From Ahniella sp. (GTDB taxonomy: Bacteria; Pseudomonadota; Gammaproteobacteria; Xanthomonadales; Ahniellaceae), in NCBI GenBank assembly GCA_016712105.1, contig JADJRU010000024.1, positions 1-58,751 on the forward strand: a stretch of 58,751 nt of DNA, written 5' to 3'. Under the pieces are notes generated by a model. That model was not told the DNA's origin, did no database searches, and saw nothing but the letters and a program-made list of their open reading frames with translations. Both the position numbers and the translations under genes were made by a program. Shown piece by piece: positions 28,070 to 37,502 of this stretch (positions are counted from its first letter, which is position 1; each line of letters starts with the position of its first letter).

Positions 28070-31058
28070 AAGGTGCGGTCTGCTCGCGTTGCGGTTCGAC
28101 ACGATTCCGCCCTTGGCGCTTGGCCTCATATAAAAAGTGATCGGCGTCAGCGAGCAGTCGCTCGTGGTGTTTCGCCTTGCGGTCGGCCGAGAGGCCAATG
28201 CTGACGGACACCGACAATCGCGGCGAAATGGCGCTGAGATCAAGCTCCGCGATCGCCACGCGCATTCGATCCAGACGGGCTCGTGCTTCCTCGAAACCGA
28301 GATCGGGGAACGACATGGCGAACTCCTCGCCGCCATATCGCGCGACCCGTTCGTCACTCGGCTGGAATTGCCGGAGCACGCCGGCAATGGCCCGCAACAC
28401 CTCGTCACCGACCTGATGGCCGAAGCGGTCGTTGATCGACTTGAAGTGGTCGACATCGACCAGGGCGATGGCCAGCGGCTTGTCGTCGAGCCGTGCGCGA
28501 ACATGGTCGCGCGTCAGTTGGTGGTCGAAATAACGCCGGTTCGCCAAACCCGTCAGTTCATCGTGTTTCGCCTGATGCTCGAATGCCTCCGATTTGAGGC
28601 GCAGTTCTTCGAGCAGTCGCGCCTTCTCCTGATCGGCGGCTTGCAGCGCTTGGCTGCGATGTTCGAGCGCCAGGGTCCGTTCGTCGACCAATGCGGCCAG
28701 TTGCCGTTCGCGACGTCGCAGTTGCACGGTGCGCGCGCGAACGCCGATCCAGATCGCGGCGATCAAGCCGAGCAGCACCAGCAAGATGAACCCTGGGGTC
28801 TGCCGGAACGTCGGGGCAATCAGGATCTCCAATCGCGCCACTTCGGCATTGAAGTCTCCGTGCAATTGCGCGGCACTGACCTCGAACTCGAATCGCCCCG
28901 GTGGCAGGTTTGTGAACACGGCCGGGCGGCCGCGCGGCGCTTCGAGCCAGGCGTCGTCGTAGCCCACGAGGCGATAACGGTAGCGCACGTCATTGGGTGA
29001 GTAGAACGACAGCCCGGCGAAAAAGATCTCGATCTTGTGCCGGCCGGAACTGAGTTGCACACCATCGGCCACTTGTTTCTGTTCGCGGCCATCCACCCGC
29101 ACGTCCTCGATGACGATCGGCGGCGCCGCCATGGTCTTTTCGTTGGCTTGTTTCGGATCGATGATCGCCACGCCCTTGGCCGTGGCAAACCACAACTTGC
29201 CGTCCTGGGCCTTCATCGCCGAAGCCTGTGAGCCGCCGTTGCATTGGTTGTTCGCCAGGCCGTCGGTGCGGTCGAACTGTGTGGCAGCGAACTGCGACAG
29301 GCGGCCGTCCAGCACCCCGTCCAGTTCGTCGCGATTGACCCGGTAGATGCCGCGATTCGAGCCCATCCACAGTGCGCCAGCCTCGTCTTCCAGAATATTG
29401 AAGAGGGCGCCCGGCAACTGGCCCTGCTCGCCACTGGCGATTCGTGCCTGTTCCCCGCGAACGCGCAGAATGCCGTCGCTGGTGGCGGCATAAATGTTGC
29501 CGTCGGCCGTTTCGAGGAAGTCGAATACATCACGCATCGACTGGCCTGCAGGCAATTCGAGTGCTTCGAATCGGTTGTTTTCGAACCGCGCAGCGCCGGC
29601 CGTGGTGCCCACCCAGATCCGGCCATTACGATCTTCATGTAATGCAAAAACGTACTCGCGTGGCAGCCCGTGTTCGCGGCCAAAACGCTCCATTTTGCCG
29701 TCCCTGATGCGGTTCAGGCCGTTCGTCGTGCCGACCCACAGTGCCCCGTCGCGGGCGGGCAGAATGCTGCGAACCTGTGATCCGGCCAGGCCCTCGTCTT
29801 GCCCGATGTGCTGGAATGTCTGGCCGTCATGACGCACCAGGCCGGAATCGTAAGTGCCCAGCCACAGGACGCCGGCCGCATCTTCCGCGAGCGCCAGCAC
29901 GTGATTGCCGACCGGGCCGCCGCCGGGGAACAGCGTCTCGAACCGGTCATCCTGCAAACGGTTCAGACCATTGCTGGTGCCCACCCACATGCGCCCCTGA
30001 CGATCCTGCAGCAAGGAGCGCACATACGCGTCACTGAGTCCGCGTTGTAACCCGAGCATCGATGCTGCAGCGTCCTTCAGTTGCACGAGCCCGGAGCCTG
30101 TGCCGATCCACATCGAACCCTCGCGATCCTCGATCATCGCGATCACCCGGTTGTGCGGCAGTCCGTGCGCGACGCTCAGATGTTCCAGTCGCCCCTCGTG
30201 CAGACGCATCAAACCGCCGGACACGGCACCGATCCACAACGCACCGTGGCTGTCCTGATAGGTCACGGCCACTGCCTGAGTGCCCAGTTTTGATCCCGGC
30301 AACACTGGTTCGAGGCGGTCGCCGGCGAGCTTCAGCAATCCGAAATCACCGCCGACCAGCAGCGTGCCCTTCTGGTCGACGTACAGGTCCAGGATCTGAC
30401 GCGATGGCGTGAGTTCACCCAGATTCGGGGTGGTGATGCGGCCGTCGAACCAACGGCTGAGGCCGCTCGAGGTGCCCAGCCAGATCGCTCCGTCGGGGGT
30501 CTCGGCAATCGACAGGACGGTGTTGTGCAGCAAGCCGTCGGCAGAGGTGTAGTTGCGGATGTGGTCGTCGGTGATCATCGCCACACCGCCCTCTTCCAGA
30601 CCCACCCAGATGCGCCCCAGGCTATCCTCACGCAGCGCCAGCACTTCGTCGGAAATCATGCCGTCGCGTTGGTCGAAATGGTCCCAGTTTTCCCCATCCA
30701 GGCGGGACAAGCCGCCGCGCGAGGTGCCGGCCCAGAGCCGCTGCTGGCGATCGACGAGCAGCGCACGGACGCCGTTGTCGGCGAGTTCGGCGACGTTATT
30801 GCGGTCGAACAGTCGGAACTCGCGTGCGTTGAACCGCACCAGACCCTCCCACGTGCCGAACCACAGGTACCCGTCCGGGGTTTGTGCGATGGTGTGTACT
30901 TGGTTGTGCGGCAGGCCGGTGTCGGTATCCCACACCTCGAGCGCGTACTCGTCGAGGCTGCGTGACGGATCGAGTGCCCAAGCCGGACAAGCGCAGACCA
31001 GGAGCAGGCAGGCTACAAACCAGTTCAGCGATCCGTATCGCAAGTTCCCTGTGCGCAT
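28068..31058 (-). CDS. Two-component-regulator-propeller diguanylate cyclase (Reg_prop - Y_Y_Y - GGDEF)
   Basis: About 996 aa. GGAGG lies just before two consecutive ATGs (31061 and 31058); the second has the better spacing. A signal peptide (WFVACLLLVCACPAWA) leads into ~650 residues of Reg_prop propeller repeats (WDTDTGLPHNQVHTIAQTPD, YLWFGTWEGLVRF, and many DGTLWVGT-type units), a Y_Y_Y domain (YRYRLVGYDDAW), one membrane helix (FILLVLLGLIAAIWIG), a coiled coil and a C-terminal GGDEF domain (ALVDVDHFKSINDRFGHQVG and ARYGGEEFAMSF). The intact GGEEF signature predicts c-di-GMP synthesis controlled by a periplasmic ligand. No EAL domain. Confidence 0.95.
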   Translation of the reverse strand: MRTGNLRYGSLNWFVACLLLVCACPAWALDPSRSLDEYALEVWDTDTGLPHNQVHTIAQTPDGYLWFGTWEGLVRFNAREFRLFDRNNVAELADNGVRALLVDRQQRLWAGTSRGGLSRLDGENWDHFDQRDGMISDEVLALREDSLGRIWVGLEEGGVAMITDDHIRNYTSADGLLHNTVLSIAETPDGAIWLGTSSGLSRWFDGRITTPNLGELTPSRQILDLYVDQKGTLLVGGDFGLLKLAGDRLEPVLPGSKLGTQAVAVTYQDSHGALWIGAVSGGLMRLHEGRLEHLSVAHGLPHNRVIAMIEDREGSMWIGTGSGLVQLKDAAASMLGLQRGLSDAYVRSLLQDRQGRMWVGTSNGLNRLQDDRFETLFPGGGPVGNHVLALAEDAAGVLWLGTYDSGLVRHDGQTFQHIGQDEGLAGSQVRSILPARDGALWVGTTNGLNRIRDGKMERFGREHGLPREYVFALHEDRNGRIWVGTTAGAARFENNRFEALELPAGQSMRDVFDFLETADGNIYAATSDGILRVRGEQARIASGEQGQLPGALFNILEDEAGALWMGSNRGIYRVNRDELDGVLDGRLSQFAATQFDRTDGLANNQCNGGSQASAMKAQDGKLWFATAKGVAIIDPKQANEKTMAAPPIVIEDVRVDGREQKQVADGVQLSSGRHKIEIFFAGLSFYSPNDVRYRYRLVGYDDAWLEAPRGRPAVFTNLPPGRFEFEVSAAQLHGDFNAEVARLEILIAPTFRQTPGFILLVLLGLIAAIWIGVRARTVQLRRRERQLAALVDERTLALEHRSQALQAADQEKARLLEELRLKSEAFEHQAKHDELTGLANRRYFDHQLTRDHVRARLDDKPLAIALVDVDHFKSINDRFGHQVGDEVLRAIAGVLRQFQPSDERVARYGGEEFAMSFPDLGFEEARARLDRMRVAIAELDLSAISPRLSVSVSIGLSADRKAKHHERLLADADHFLYEAKRQGRNRVEPQREQTAP

Positions 31059-31150
31059 CATGCCTCCTGCACATTCATGGGGTGTGCGGTGGCGATGATT
31101 GTGCCTTGGCCTCCGGGGGGAAACCAGCATGAACGATGTGACGATTCAGA

Positions 31151-31858
31151 TCAGGCTTCTTGCCAATCACCGTCCGGTCCGAGCCGCTGCTGTGGCTGAT
31201 AGCCCGCCTTGTACGCCATCTTGGGGTGCCCATCGAGCCAGAAGCCCAGGTACAGATACGGCAGACCCAACTGTCGGCAGTATTCGATCTGCTTGAGGAT
31301 GGCGAACACGCCCAGACTGCGCTGAGGCAGCGTGGGTTCGAAGAACGTGTAGACGGCGCTCAGACCCGCTTCCGTGGCATCGGTCACGGCACAGGCCAGC
31401 AACTGATCGCCCAGGCGGGCTTCAAGGAACATCGTCCGCGCGAACGGCGTCAGCAGGAACTGTCGGAACTCATCGCCATCGGCCGCATCCATACCGCCGC
31501 CGGGATGTCGGGTAGCGAGGTAGTTCTGGTACAGAGCCAAATGTTCGGGTCCTGCTTTCGCCGGCAACAGGCGGACTTTCAAGTCGTGATTGCGGCGCAG
31601 CACTCTGGACTGAGTGCGATTCGGGCGGAAGTCGGCGACGGCGACGCGGGTTGCGATGCAGTCGGCGCAAGTCGGACAGGCCGGTCGGTACAGGTGCCCA
31701 CCGCTGCGTCGGTAACCCTGTGCCAGCGCCCCGCCGTAAACCTGACCGAGATTGGGTGCAGCCGGATCGATCACAAGGTTTTCGGCAATCCGATCGGCGT
31801 AGTAGCCGCAGGCATGCGGCATGGTCTTGAACAGGCGGACGGTCTCCGCGCGCTTCAT
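31151..31858 (-). CDS. bpt: Aspartate/glutamate leucyltransferase (Bpt)
   Basis: 235 aa. Bpt transfers Leu from leucyl-tRNA to N-terminal Asp or Glu of proteins, marking them for ClpS/ClpAP degradation by the N-end rule; cytosolic. Signatures: HACGYYADRIAENLVIDP near the N-terminus, RRSGGHLYRPACPTCADCIA with its cysteine cluster, and the C-terminal LGVFAILKQIEYCRQLGLPY, LYLGFWLDGHPKMAYKA. Its start overlaps the upstream stop by four bases (ATGA), so it is translationally coupled to the DUF2007-like gene and probably co-transcribed with tesB. Confidence 0.95.
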   Translation of the reverse strand: MKRAETVRLFKTMPHACGYYADRIAENLVIDPAAPNLGQVYGGALAQGYRRSGGHLYRPACPTCADCIATRVAVADFRPNRTQSRVLRRNHDLKVRLLPAKAGPEHLALYQNYLATRHPGGGMDAADGDEFRQFLLTPFARTMFLEARLGDQLLACAVTDATEAGLSAVYTFFEPTLPQRSLGVFAILKQIEYCRQLGLPYLYLGFWLDGHPKMAYKAGYQPQQRLGPDGDWQEA

Positions 31859-32391
31859 GGGCGCCGATCGGTATCCAGGTCCTCGACCACGATCACGCCC
31901 GGGTTCTCGTCTGCAACCGGAGCCACGGGAGCCACGGGAGCAGGCGCCACTGTTGGCGTGGCAACCGGAGCCGGTGCGCGCGGGCGGGCGTCACGTTCGC
32001 GTTCCGGGCTGGTGATGGCGAACCACATTCCCATCAACACAGCGGTTACCACGACCAGCACCAGCAGACCACGCCGAACCCGGCTGGCCATCGTCTCTGC
32101 GGTATGCACGTGCGGCGGTGGCAGCCTGGTCGCAGCGAACTCGGGTCGTGTCGAACCCATCAGGCCGGCATCCCGCATGATTTCGCGGGCCCTCGACAAG
32201 TCGTCGGCCTTGACGACCCACACTGCCGGCCATTCACCCTGCTGGCCCCGCTCGGTGTAACTGAACCGGCGACGTCGATCGCGACGCAGTTTGTCCCGGC
32301 CGGACACATACGTCTCGACGCCGGCCTCCTGCATCATGGCTTCAACCTTGTCGACGTTCTCAAGGCGTTGGGAACTGTAGATCTGGCGCAT
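31855..32391 (-). CDS. DUF2007-like membrane protein (xanthomonad pathogenicity-like protein)
   Basis: 178 aa. Residues ~1-80 resemble the small putative signal-transducing fold of DUF2007 proteins (QIYSSQRLENVDKVEAMMQ, AVWVVKADDLSRAREIM), followed by a membrane helix at ~110-128 (RGLLVLVVVTAVLMGMWFA) and a Pro/Val/Ala-rich tail. Similar genes in Xanthomonas are annotated pathogenicity-like, without defined function. Position is telling: the start overlaps the tesB stop by one base and its stop overlaps the bpt start by four, so the three genes are made together. Confidence 0.82.
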   Translation of the reverse strand: MRQIYSSQRLENVDKVEAMMQEAGVETYVSGRDKLRRDRRRRFSYTERGQQGEWPAVWVVKADDLSRAREIMRDAGLMGSTRPEFAATRLPPPHVHTAETMASRVRRGLLVLVVVTAVLMGMWFAITSPERERDARPRAPAPVATPTVAPAPVAPVAPVADENPGVIVVEDLDTDRRP

Positions 32392-33278
32392 CAGGCTTCT
32401 CCTTCCGGCAGCAGGCGGATCAGACCTTCCTGCACGGTTGAGGCAATCAAACGGCCGTCGAGGCTGTAGAAGCTGCCGCGGGCGAGGCCACGGGAGCCTT
32501 GAGCACTCGGGCTGTCGCAGGAATAGAGGATCCACTCGTCGACACGGAACGGCCGATGGAACCACATGGCGTGGTCGAGGCTCGCCATCTGCACGTTCGG
32601 CTGCAGATAGGAAATGCCGTGGGGCAGGGTTGCCGTGCCGATCAGGTGGAAGTCGGAACAATACGCAAGCATGGCGCGGTGCAAGTCCGGGTTGTCGTCG
32701 ATCCGTTCGGTCAGGCGCAGCCAGACGTGCTGGAACGGCGGGCGTTTCGGACGCCGGATTTCATCGCGCGGATACACATGACGGAATTCGAACGGGCCCT
32801 GAGCCGTCAACCAGCGCTGCAGCTTGGGTGAAATCTGCGCCAGTGCTTCGTCGGTGATCGGATCGGGTGGATCCAGATCATCCGGCTTCGGAACTTCCGG
32901 CATCGACAATTGGTGCTCGGCGCCGGGCTCCGGTTTGTGGAACGAAGCGGCCATGCCGAAGATCAGCTGTCCGTGCTGGATGGCCGACACGCGGCGCGTC
33001 GAAAAACTCTTGCCGTCGCGTGAGCGCTCGACGTTGTAGATGATCGGGGCGTCCACATCGCCGGCGCGCAGGAAATACGCGTGCAAGGAATGGGCGATGC
33101 GGTCGGTGCTGACGGTCTGCTGCGCCGCCGACAAAGCCTGGCCAAGCACTTGCCCGCCAAATACGAAGCGGGTGCCGATATCGCGGCTCTGGCCACGGAA
33201 CAGGTCCAGTTCCAGCCGCTCCAGTTTCAGCAGCGACACCAGTTCTTCGACGACACTTTCGCTCATTTCGGGTTCCAT
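32391..33278 (-). CDS. tesB: Acyl-CoA thioesterase II
   Basis: About 295 aa from the ATG at 33278 (33266 and 33314 are alternatives). A cytosolic double-hotdog enzyme hydrolysing medium- and long-chain acyl-CoA. Family signatures: IGTRFVFGGQVLGQALSAAQ near residue ~30, HSLHAYFLRAGDVDAPIIY, GKSFSTRRVSAIQHGQLIF, and in the second hotdog MLAYCSDFHLIGTA with the catalytic Asp, SLDHAMWFHRPFR, and SRGLARGSFYSLDGRL. First gene of a tight operon with the DUF2007-like gene and bpt. Confidence 0.95.
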   Translation of the reverse strand: MEPEMSESVVEELVSLLKLERLELDLFRGQSRDIGTRFVFGGQVLGQALSAAQQTVSTDRIAHSLHAYFLRAGDVDAPIIYNVERSRDGKSFSTRRVSAIQHGQLIFGMAASFHKPEPGAEHQLSMPEVPKPDDLDPPDPITDEALAQISPKLQRWLTAQGPFEFRHVYPRDEIRRPKRPPFQHVWLRLTERIDDNPDLHRAMLAYCSDFHLIGTATLPHGISYLQPNVQMASLDHAMWFHRPFRVDEWILYSCDSPSAQGSRGLARGSFYSLDGRLIASTVQEGLIRLLPEGEA

Positions 33279-33430
33279 GGGCCGGCTCCGAACCGATTCG
33301 GGCTGCTGCGGCAAGCGGCCATTATCCGTGATTGGGAGGGCGTGTGCCGCAGACTGTCAATCAAAGCGCCAGAACGCGTTTTCAAGGGCGCGGCTGGCCC
33401 CAGCTTGGATTATCCTTCGATACGGCAGCA

Positions 33431-33898
33431 ATGGATGGTGCGGATATGGTTTCGATCCAGGTGGAGCATTGGTTTCCGTCGGGGCGTTCACTCGTTTTCA
33501 ACTACGTCAGCGACCACGAACGTTTTCTGGCAGCACCCGGTCTTGTCTGCAAAGTCGCCGAGCCCGGCAGCACCGACCGAAACGGCAATGACGCGATTCG
33601 AGTGGTGCGCAGCGGTCTGATGTCGTTTCGTGAGCGGGTGATCGATTTCGATCCGGAGCAGCGCTTCGGCTACCGGATCGAGGACATCCGCTTTGCCGGA
33701 TTGCGGATGCCCTTTCAGCACGAAGGGGGCTTGCTCGAATTTGCCGACCTCGCGAACGGCACCAGGGTACGCTGGACATCAAGGCTGGCCATCACGATGC
33801 CCTTGTTGGGTGGGTTCCTCGAACGCGATTTCCAGGCTCGTGCCACCCATCTGTTCGCCGGCCTGCTGCGCACGGCGGCACAAAAATTGTCGACCTGA
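33431..33898 (+). CDS. SRPBCC-family (START/Bet v1-like) protein
   Basis: About 155 aa; the start could be 33431 or the next in-frame ATG at 33446 (MVSIQVEHWFPSG). It shows the SRPBCC layout: N-terminal strand, FNYVSDHERFLAAPG helix, RVIDFDPEQRFGYRIED strands, TRVRWTSRLAITMPLLGGFL and a long C-terminal helix. These proteins bind hydrophobic ligands or act as cyclase/hydratase-like enzymes; the ligand is unknown. It lies on the opposite strand from tesB and 55 bases ahead of msrB. Confidence 0.85.
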   Translation: MDGADMVSIQVEHWFPSGRSLVFNYVSDHERFLAAPGLVCKVAEPGSTDRNGNDAIRVVRSGLMSFRERVIDFDPEQRFGYRIEDIRFAGLRMPFQHEGGLLEFADLANGTRVRWTSRLAITMPLLGGFLERDFQARATHLFAGLLRTAAQKLST

Positions 33899-33952
33899 AC
33901 CGTAAGGCCGGTGTGGTCCTGACGGTCTGAACCATGACTTCCGGAGCCTTGT

Positions 33953-34354
33953 ATGCAAGACAAGATTGAACGAACCGACGCCGAATGGCGCCAGCAACTC
34001 GACGACGTGCAATATGCCGTGTGCCGGTGCTCGGCTACCGAACGCGCTTTCAGTGGCAAGTACTGGGATCACCATGAAGACGGTGTCTACACATGTGTTG
34101 CCTGTGGCGTCGACTTGTTCGACTCGAACAGCAAATACGACTCGGGCAGCGGTTGGCCCAGCTATTTCGCCGAGATCACCGAAGGTGCCGTCAGCGAACA
34201 TCCCGACGAGAGCCACGGCATGCGGCGCGTCGAAGTCCGCTGCGCGCGCTGTGAATCCCATCTGGGTCACCTGTTTCCCGATGGCCCGCAACCCACGGGG
34301 CTTCGTTACTGCATCAACTCGGCGAGCCTTGGGTTCACTCCAAGACAGGCCTGA
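33953..34354 (+). CDS. msrB: Peptide-methionine (R)-S-oxide reductase
   Basis: 133 aa. Reduces methionine-R-sulfoxide in proteins using thioredoxin. The structural zinc is held by YTCVACG and VRCARCESHLG; the catalytic cysteine is in RYCINSASL; SGSGWPSYF and HLGHLFPDG complete the substrate pocket. Length and order are typical. Likely co-transcribed with the SRPBCC gene or alone; a hairpin terminator follows the stop. Confidence 0.97.
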   Translation: MQDKIERTDAEWRQQLDDVQYAVCRCSATERAFSGKYWDHHEDGVYTCVACGVDLFDSNSKYDSGSGWPSYFAEITEGAVSEHPDESHGMRRVEVRCARCESHLGHLFPDGPQPTGLRYCINSASLGFTPRQA

Positions 34355-34368
34355 CAAGCCACCAAATG

Positions 34369-34392
34369 AAACGGGCGCCGCAGGGCCCGTTT
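34369..34392. terminator. Bidirectional terminator between msrB and the ABC exporter operon
   Basis: AAACGGGC pairs with GCCCGTTT around an 8-base loop; A-run and T-run flank it on both strands. It lies between convergent genes. Confidence 0.85.
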
Positions 34393-34410
34393 CTGTTGAT
34401 CAAGCGGCGA

Positions 34411-35628
34411 TCAGGTCGCAGGCTTGAGCATCTCTTCCAAAGTCTTGTTCATCGACGAGAACTTGTACGCCGGCAACTGGTAGTCCCAGCCCAGGCAACG
34501 AGTGTTGATCAGATCGACTTCCTGCTTGAGCTTTGCCAATTGTTCGGCCTTGTCCTTGGCGGCATCGGCCACCGCAGCGGGCACTTCCGGTTCCATCGGC
34601 GCATCAGCATCGCTCAGCGTCTTGTCTTCGGCTTTCTTCTTTGCGAACTCGGCTGATCGGGTGTCGTACTCCGATTTCGCCAAGGTGTAAGCAGCCTTCG
34701 CCAGGTCCTGCGCGTTCGTGATGTGGGCGTCTGCCTTGGTTTCGTCCAGACGGGCCGCGAAGCGTGCATAACCCTTGTCACCTTCCATCCATCCGGTCAC
34801 GTCGACGACGACGCCATCGAACGTCGTGTACCGCGCTGCCACCGTGGTGATCGGATCCGGCGTGTTGCCGGCGGACTTCCGCACGTCTTCAAGCGTCAGA
34901 CTGGCGAGCACGGCTGCAAGGGTATTGCCCTCGTACTCGCTGGTGAGTTCACGGCCTTTCGGGACGTTCTCGATCGTGTACTTGTCGTCCTGGGTCCGAA
35001 GTTTGAACCCGGAAAGCGTCTTGCCACCTTTCGTCAGATCAAACCGCTCGATCCGGCTGGACTGGACATCGAGGATGTCCTTGGCAAGCCAGTTGCCGAT
35101 CAGTCGTTCGGGGATCAGCGTCCCTTTGGCCAACCAGGACTGCGCTTCGTCGTTCCGGCGCACGAACGTGCCGGACTGGCCGAGGCTGTTGGCATTGCCG
35201 ATGACCACCTTGACTGGCGCCTTCAGTCCTTCGAGTTCAACGCGGGTGCCCTTGGCGGTGGCTTCGGCGAGATCCTCGACGCCCAGCTTGGCATGGCTTT
35301 CCTTCTTGCTGGTCTTGGCTTCCAGCAAGTCGGCGTCGGCCAGCTTCAGCAGGTATTCGCGGACTTTGGTGACATCGGCCGGAAAGTGGTCCCGTTCGGC
35401 AACGGTCCAGTTCGACTCACCCTTCACCAGCGTCACGATTGCCTTGTCGCCAGCCTCGACGAGGCGCAACGAGGTCACGGCATTGATGTCCTTCTGCAGG
35501 CCATCGATGAGCGGCTTGCCGGCGAGTTCCTCGTTACTTTCCGGGGAGCGGGTGCTGGTCGCCCAGAAAGCGGCTACCAGCACAACGGCAGTGACGATCA
35601 GCAGTTTGTTCAGTTGATGCTTGCTCAT
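34411..35628 (-). CDS. DUF4340-domain protein of a Gld-type ABC exporter
   Basis: 405 aa. One N-terminal membrane helix (~8-23, LLIVTAVVLVAAFWA) and a large periplasmic part with two DUF4340-like repeats (SWLAKGTLIPERLIGNWLAK, DILDVQSSRIERFDL). Near the C-terminus a charged helical stretch (~310-375) could form a coiled coil. DUF4340 proteins regularly follow GldG-like proteins in ABC operons of unknown substrate (established co-occurrence). Last gene of the four-gene operon, 10 bases after the GldG-like gene. Confidence 0.9.
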   Translation of the reverse strand: MSKHQLNKLLIVTAVVLVAAFWATSTRSPESNEELAGKPLIDGLQKDINAVTSLRLVEAGDKAIVTLVKGESNWTVAERDHFPADVTKVREYLLKLADADLLEAKTSKKESHAKLGVEDLAEATAKGTRVELEGLKAPVKVVIGNANSLGQSGTFVRRNDEAQSWLAKGTLIPERLIGNWLAKDILDVQSSRIERFDLTKGGKTLSGFKLRTQDDKYTIENVPKGRELTSEYEGNTLAAVLASLTLEDVRKSAGNTPDPITTVAARYTTFDGVVVDVTGWMEGDKGYARFAARLDETKADAHITNAQDLAKAAYTLAKSEYDTRSAEFAKKKAEDKTLSDADAPMEPEVPAAVADAAKDKAEQLAKLKQEVDLINTRCLGWDYQLPAYKFSSMNKTLEEMLKPAT

Positions 35629-35638
35629 GGGTGTGTCC

Positions 35639-37498
35639 TCAGGCGCGGCGGCGGCTGAACCAGCGGAAGCCCAGGGCAACCAAGGTCAGCAGCAACGGCA
35701 TCAGTACGATGTTGATGAGCTTCAGCTTCGTGCCAAGCGCTTCGATGTCCTTGTCCAGGTCGTGGCGGACGGCGCGCAATTCCTTGCGGATGCGCAACTT
35801 GTCCTGCTGGAAGACCTCGAGTTCCTTCTGCTGCTCGGGGGACAGGATCATCGCGTTTTCGTCGCTCTTGTTCGCCTGCAGTTCGGTCAGCTTCTGTTCG
35901 GTATCGGCCAGTTCCTGCTGAAGTTCTTGCTCTTTCAGGCGGTAGTCCTGGTCGGCCTTGCGACGAATCGCTTCGACTGTGGCAAACGGACGGGCCGACA
36001 CACCGCGACTGCGGATGCCGATCAGTGCGCTGTTGCCCGCCAGGTTGTCGACCACGTTGATGATGAAGTCGCCGTTGTTCTCGAACGCGTTCGCCAGACG
36101 TTGGCCGAAGAAGTTCTGAACCTGTACCCACAGACGGTCGGTCAGCACATCGGTATCGGCGACGATCACGATATTGGCGTCATCCTTGCTCTCGGCCAGA
36201 TGGCCTTCGCCGCTACGTTCCGGGAATGCGGTCTTGACCTTGCCTTGCAGGCGACCGGCCAGCACGTAGCGTTCATTCGTGGCCTTGAAGCCTTCATACA
36301 GCTCGCTCGGATCCTGCAGGAACTTGATGCGCTCCACTTCCGTGACCATCGCGTCACCCGAGCTCTGCACGAGGCTGGTGAGTTTCAGCGTGCTGGTTTC
36401 GCTCAGGCCAAACACACCCGTGGTCGAGAAGTTGATCGTTTCCAGTTGTGCGGTGGCGATCTCGTCGGCATTCAGGTTGTCCTTGCGGTAGCCCATGATC
36501 GCCAAGTGCTGCACGGGAGGTGCCGCCGGATTGATCTGGATCGGCAGGGCATTGCCGGCGTCGAGCAGGATCTGGTTCGGGTCGTAGTTCACGCCCCAGG
36601 CCTGGAACAGTTTCGGCAGGTCGGACGCCTTGCTGGCGAACATGGCCGCTTGTGGATTGTTCGGGTCGTTGCCGCTCTGGTCCATTTCGCCATTCGGGTC
36701 GACAAACACCAGCAGACGACCTCCGCGCAACACGCACTGGTCGATGGCATCCAACGTGTCGTCGGACAGTTCCTTCGGATGCACCAGGATCAGCGTACTG
36801 ATCTCGTCATCGATCTTGGTGGTCTGTTCCGGATTCAGAAGACGCATGTCGAAAATGTCGGCGAGTTCACTGTAGACCGCCCAGCCTTCGCGCATGCTGC
36901 GGTTCGTCGGGTCGAAGCCCGGGCCGATGTTCAGGCTGGAGATCACGCCCACGGCGGCTTTCTTGCCTTCGACGAGACTGTTGATCAACTTCGCGACGTC
37001 GTATTCGAGGAACGGTTCCTTGTCGGGCTGGAAGAACGGAATCACCGACTTGCCGTCCAGAGCGTTGGTGCCGGCCAGACCGAAGAAGATCGAGTTGCCA
37101 CCTTGGCCGACCGGTACCGCCTGCAGGCCAAAACCCGAAGCACGGTCTTCATCTTCCGAGAACGGCTGCGGGTCGATCACGGTCAGTCGGATCTTGCCTT
37201 TGCCTTTGGCAGCGATTTCCTCAAGCAGTTCGCGAACACGCGTGGCGTAGTTGCGCAGATACGGAATGTCGGCGCTGGCCTTGTCGGAGAAGTAGAAGTA
37301 GAGGTTGATCGGCTCGTCGATCGACTTGACGATCTCGCCGGTGCCTTCCGACAGCGTGTACAGGTTGTTTTCCGTCAGGTCGATGCGGGCGCCGCGGAAC
37401 AAGGTGTTCACGAGCGTCAGCACGCCGACGAGCAGGACGGCGAGCACGATCAGCGTGCTGCCCGAGAGGGTCTTTCGATTCAATGCAAACATCGTCAT
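35639..37498 (-). CDS. gldG: GldG-like auxiliary protein of an ABC exporter
   Basis: 619 aa. Membrane helices at both ends (~12-32, STLIVLAVLLVGVLTLV; ~590-612, LINIVLMPLLLTLVALGF) enclose an ABC_transp_aux domain (LTENNLYTLSEGTGEIVKSI, YDVAKLINSLVEGKK, LVFVDPNGEMD). A long coiled coil (~515-590, rich in Glu, Gln, Lys and Leu) precedes the last helix. In Bacteroidetes GldG works with GldF and GldA in gliding motility; homologues in Proteobacteria are not linked to gliding, and the cargo is unknown. Start at 37498, or 37492 for MFAL. Confidence 0.93.
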   Translation of the reverse strand: MTMFALNRKTLSGSTLIVLAVLLVGVLTLVNTLFRGARIDLTENNLYTLSEGTGEIVKSIDEPINLYFYFSDKASADIPYLRNYATRVRELLEEIAAKGKGKIRLTVIDPQPFSEDEDRASGFGLQAVPVGQGGNSIFFGLAGTNALDGKSVIPFFQPDKEPFLEYDVAKLINSLVEGKKAAVGVISSLNIGPGFDPTNRSMREGWAVYSELADIFDMRLLNPEQTTKIDDEISTLILVHPKELSDDTLDAIDQCVLRGGRLLVFVDPNGEMDQSGNDPNNPQAAMFASKASDLPKLFQAWGVNYDPNQILLDAGNALPIQINPAAPPVQHLAIMGYRKDNLNADEIATAQLETINFSTTGVFGLSETSTLKLTSLVQSSGDAMVTEVERIKFLQDPSELYEGFKATNERYVLAGRLQGKVKTAFPERSGEGHLAESKDDANIVIVADTDVLTDRLWVQVQNFFGQRLANAFENNGDFIINVVDNLAGNSALIGIRSRGVSARPFATVEAIRRKADQDYRLKEQELQQELADTEQKLTELQANKSDENAMILSPEQQKELEVFQQDKLRIRKELRAVRHDLDKDIEALGTKLKLINIVLMPLLLTLVALGFRWFSRRRA

Positions 37499-37502
37499 TA
37501 CC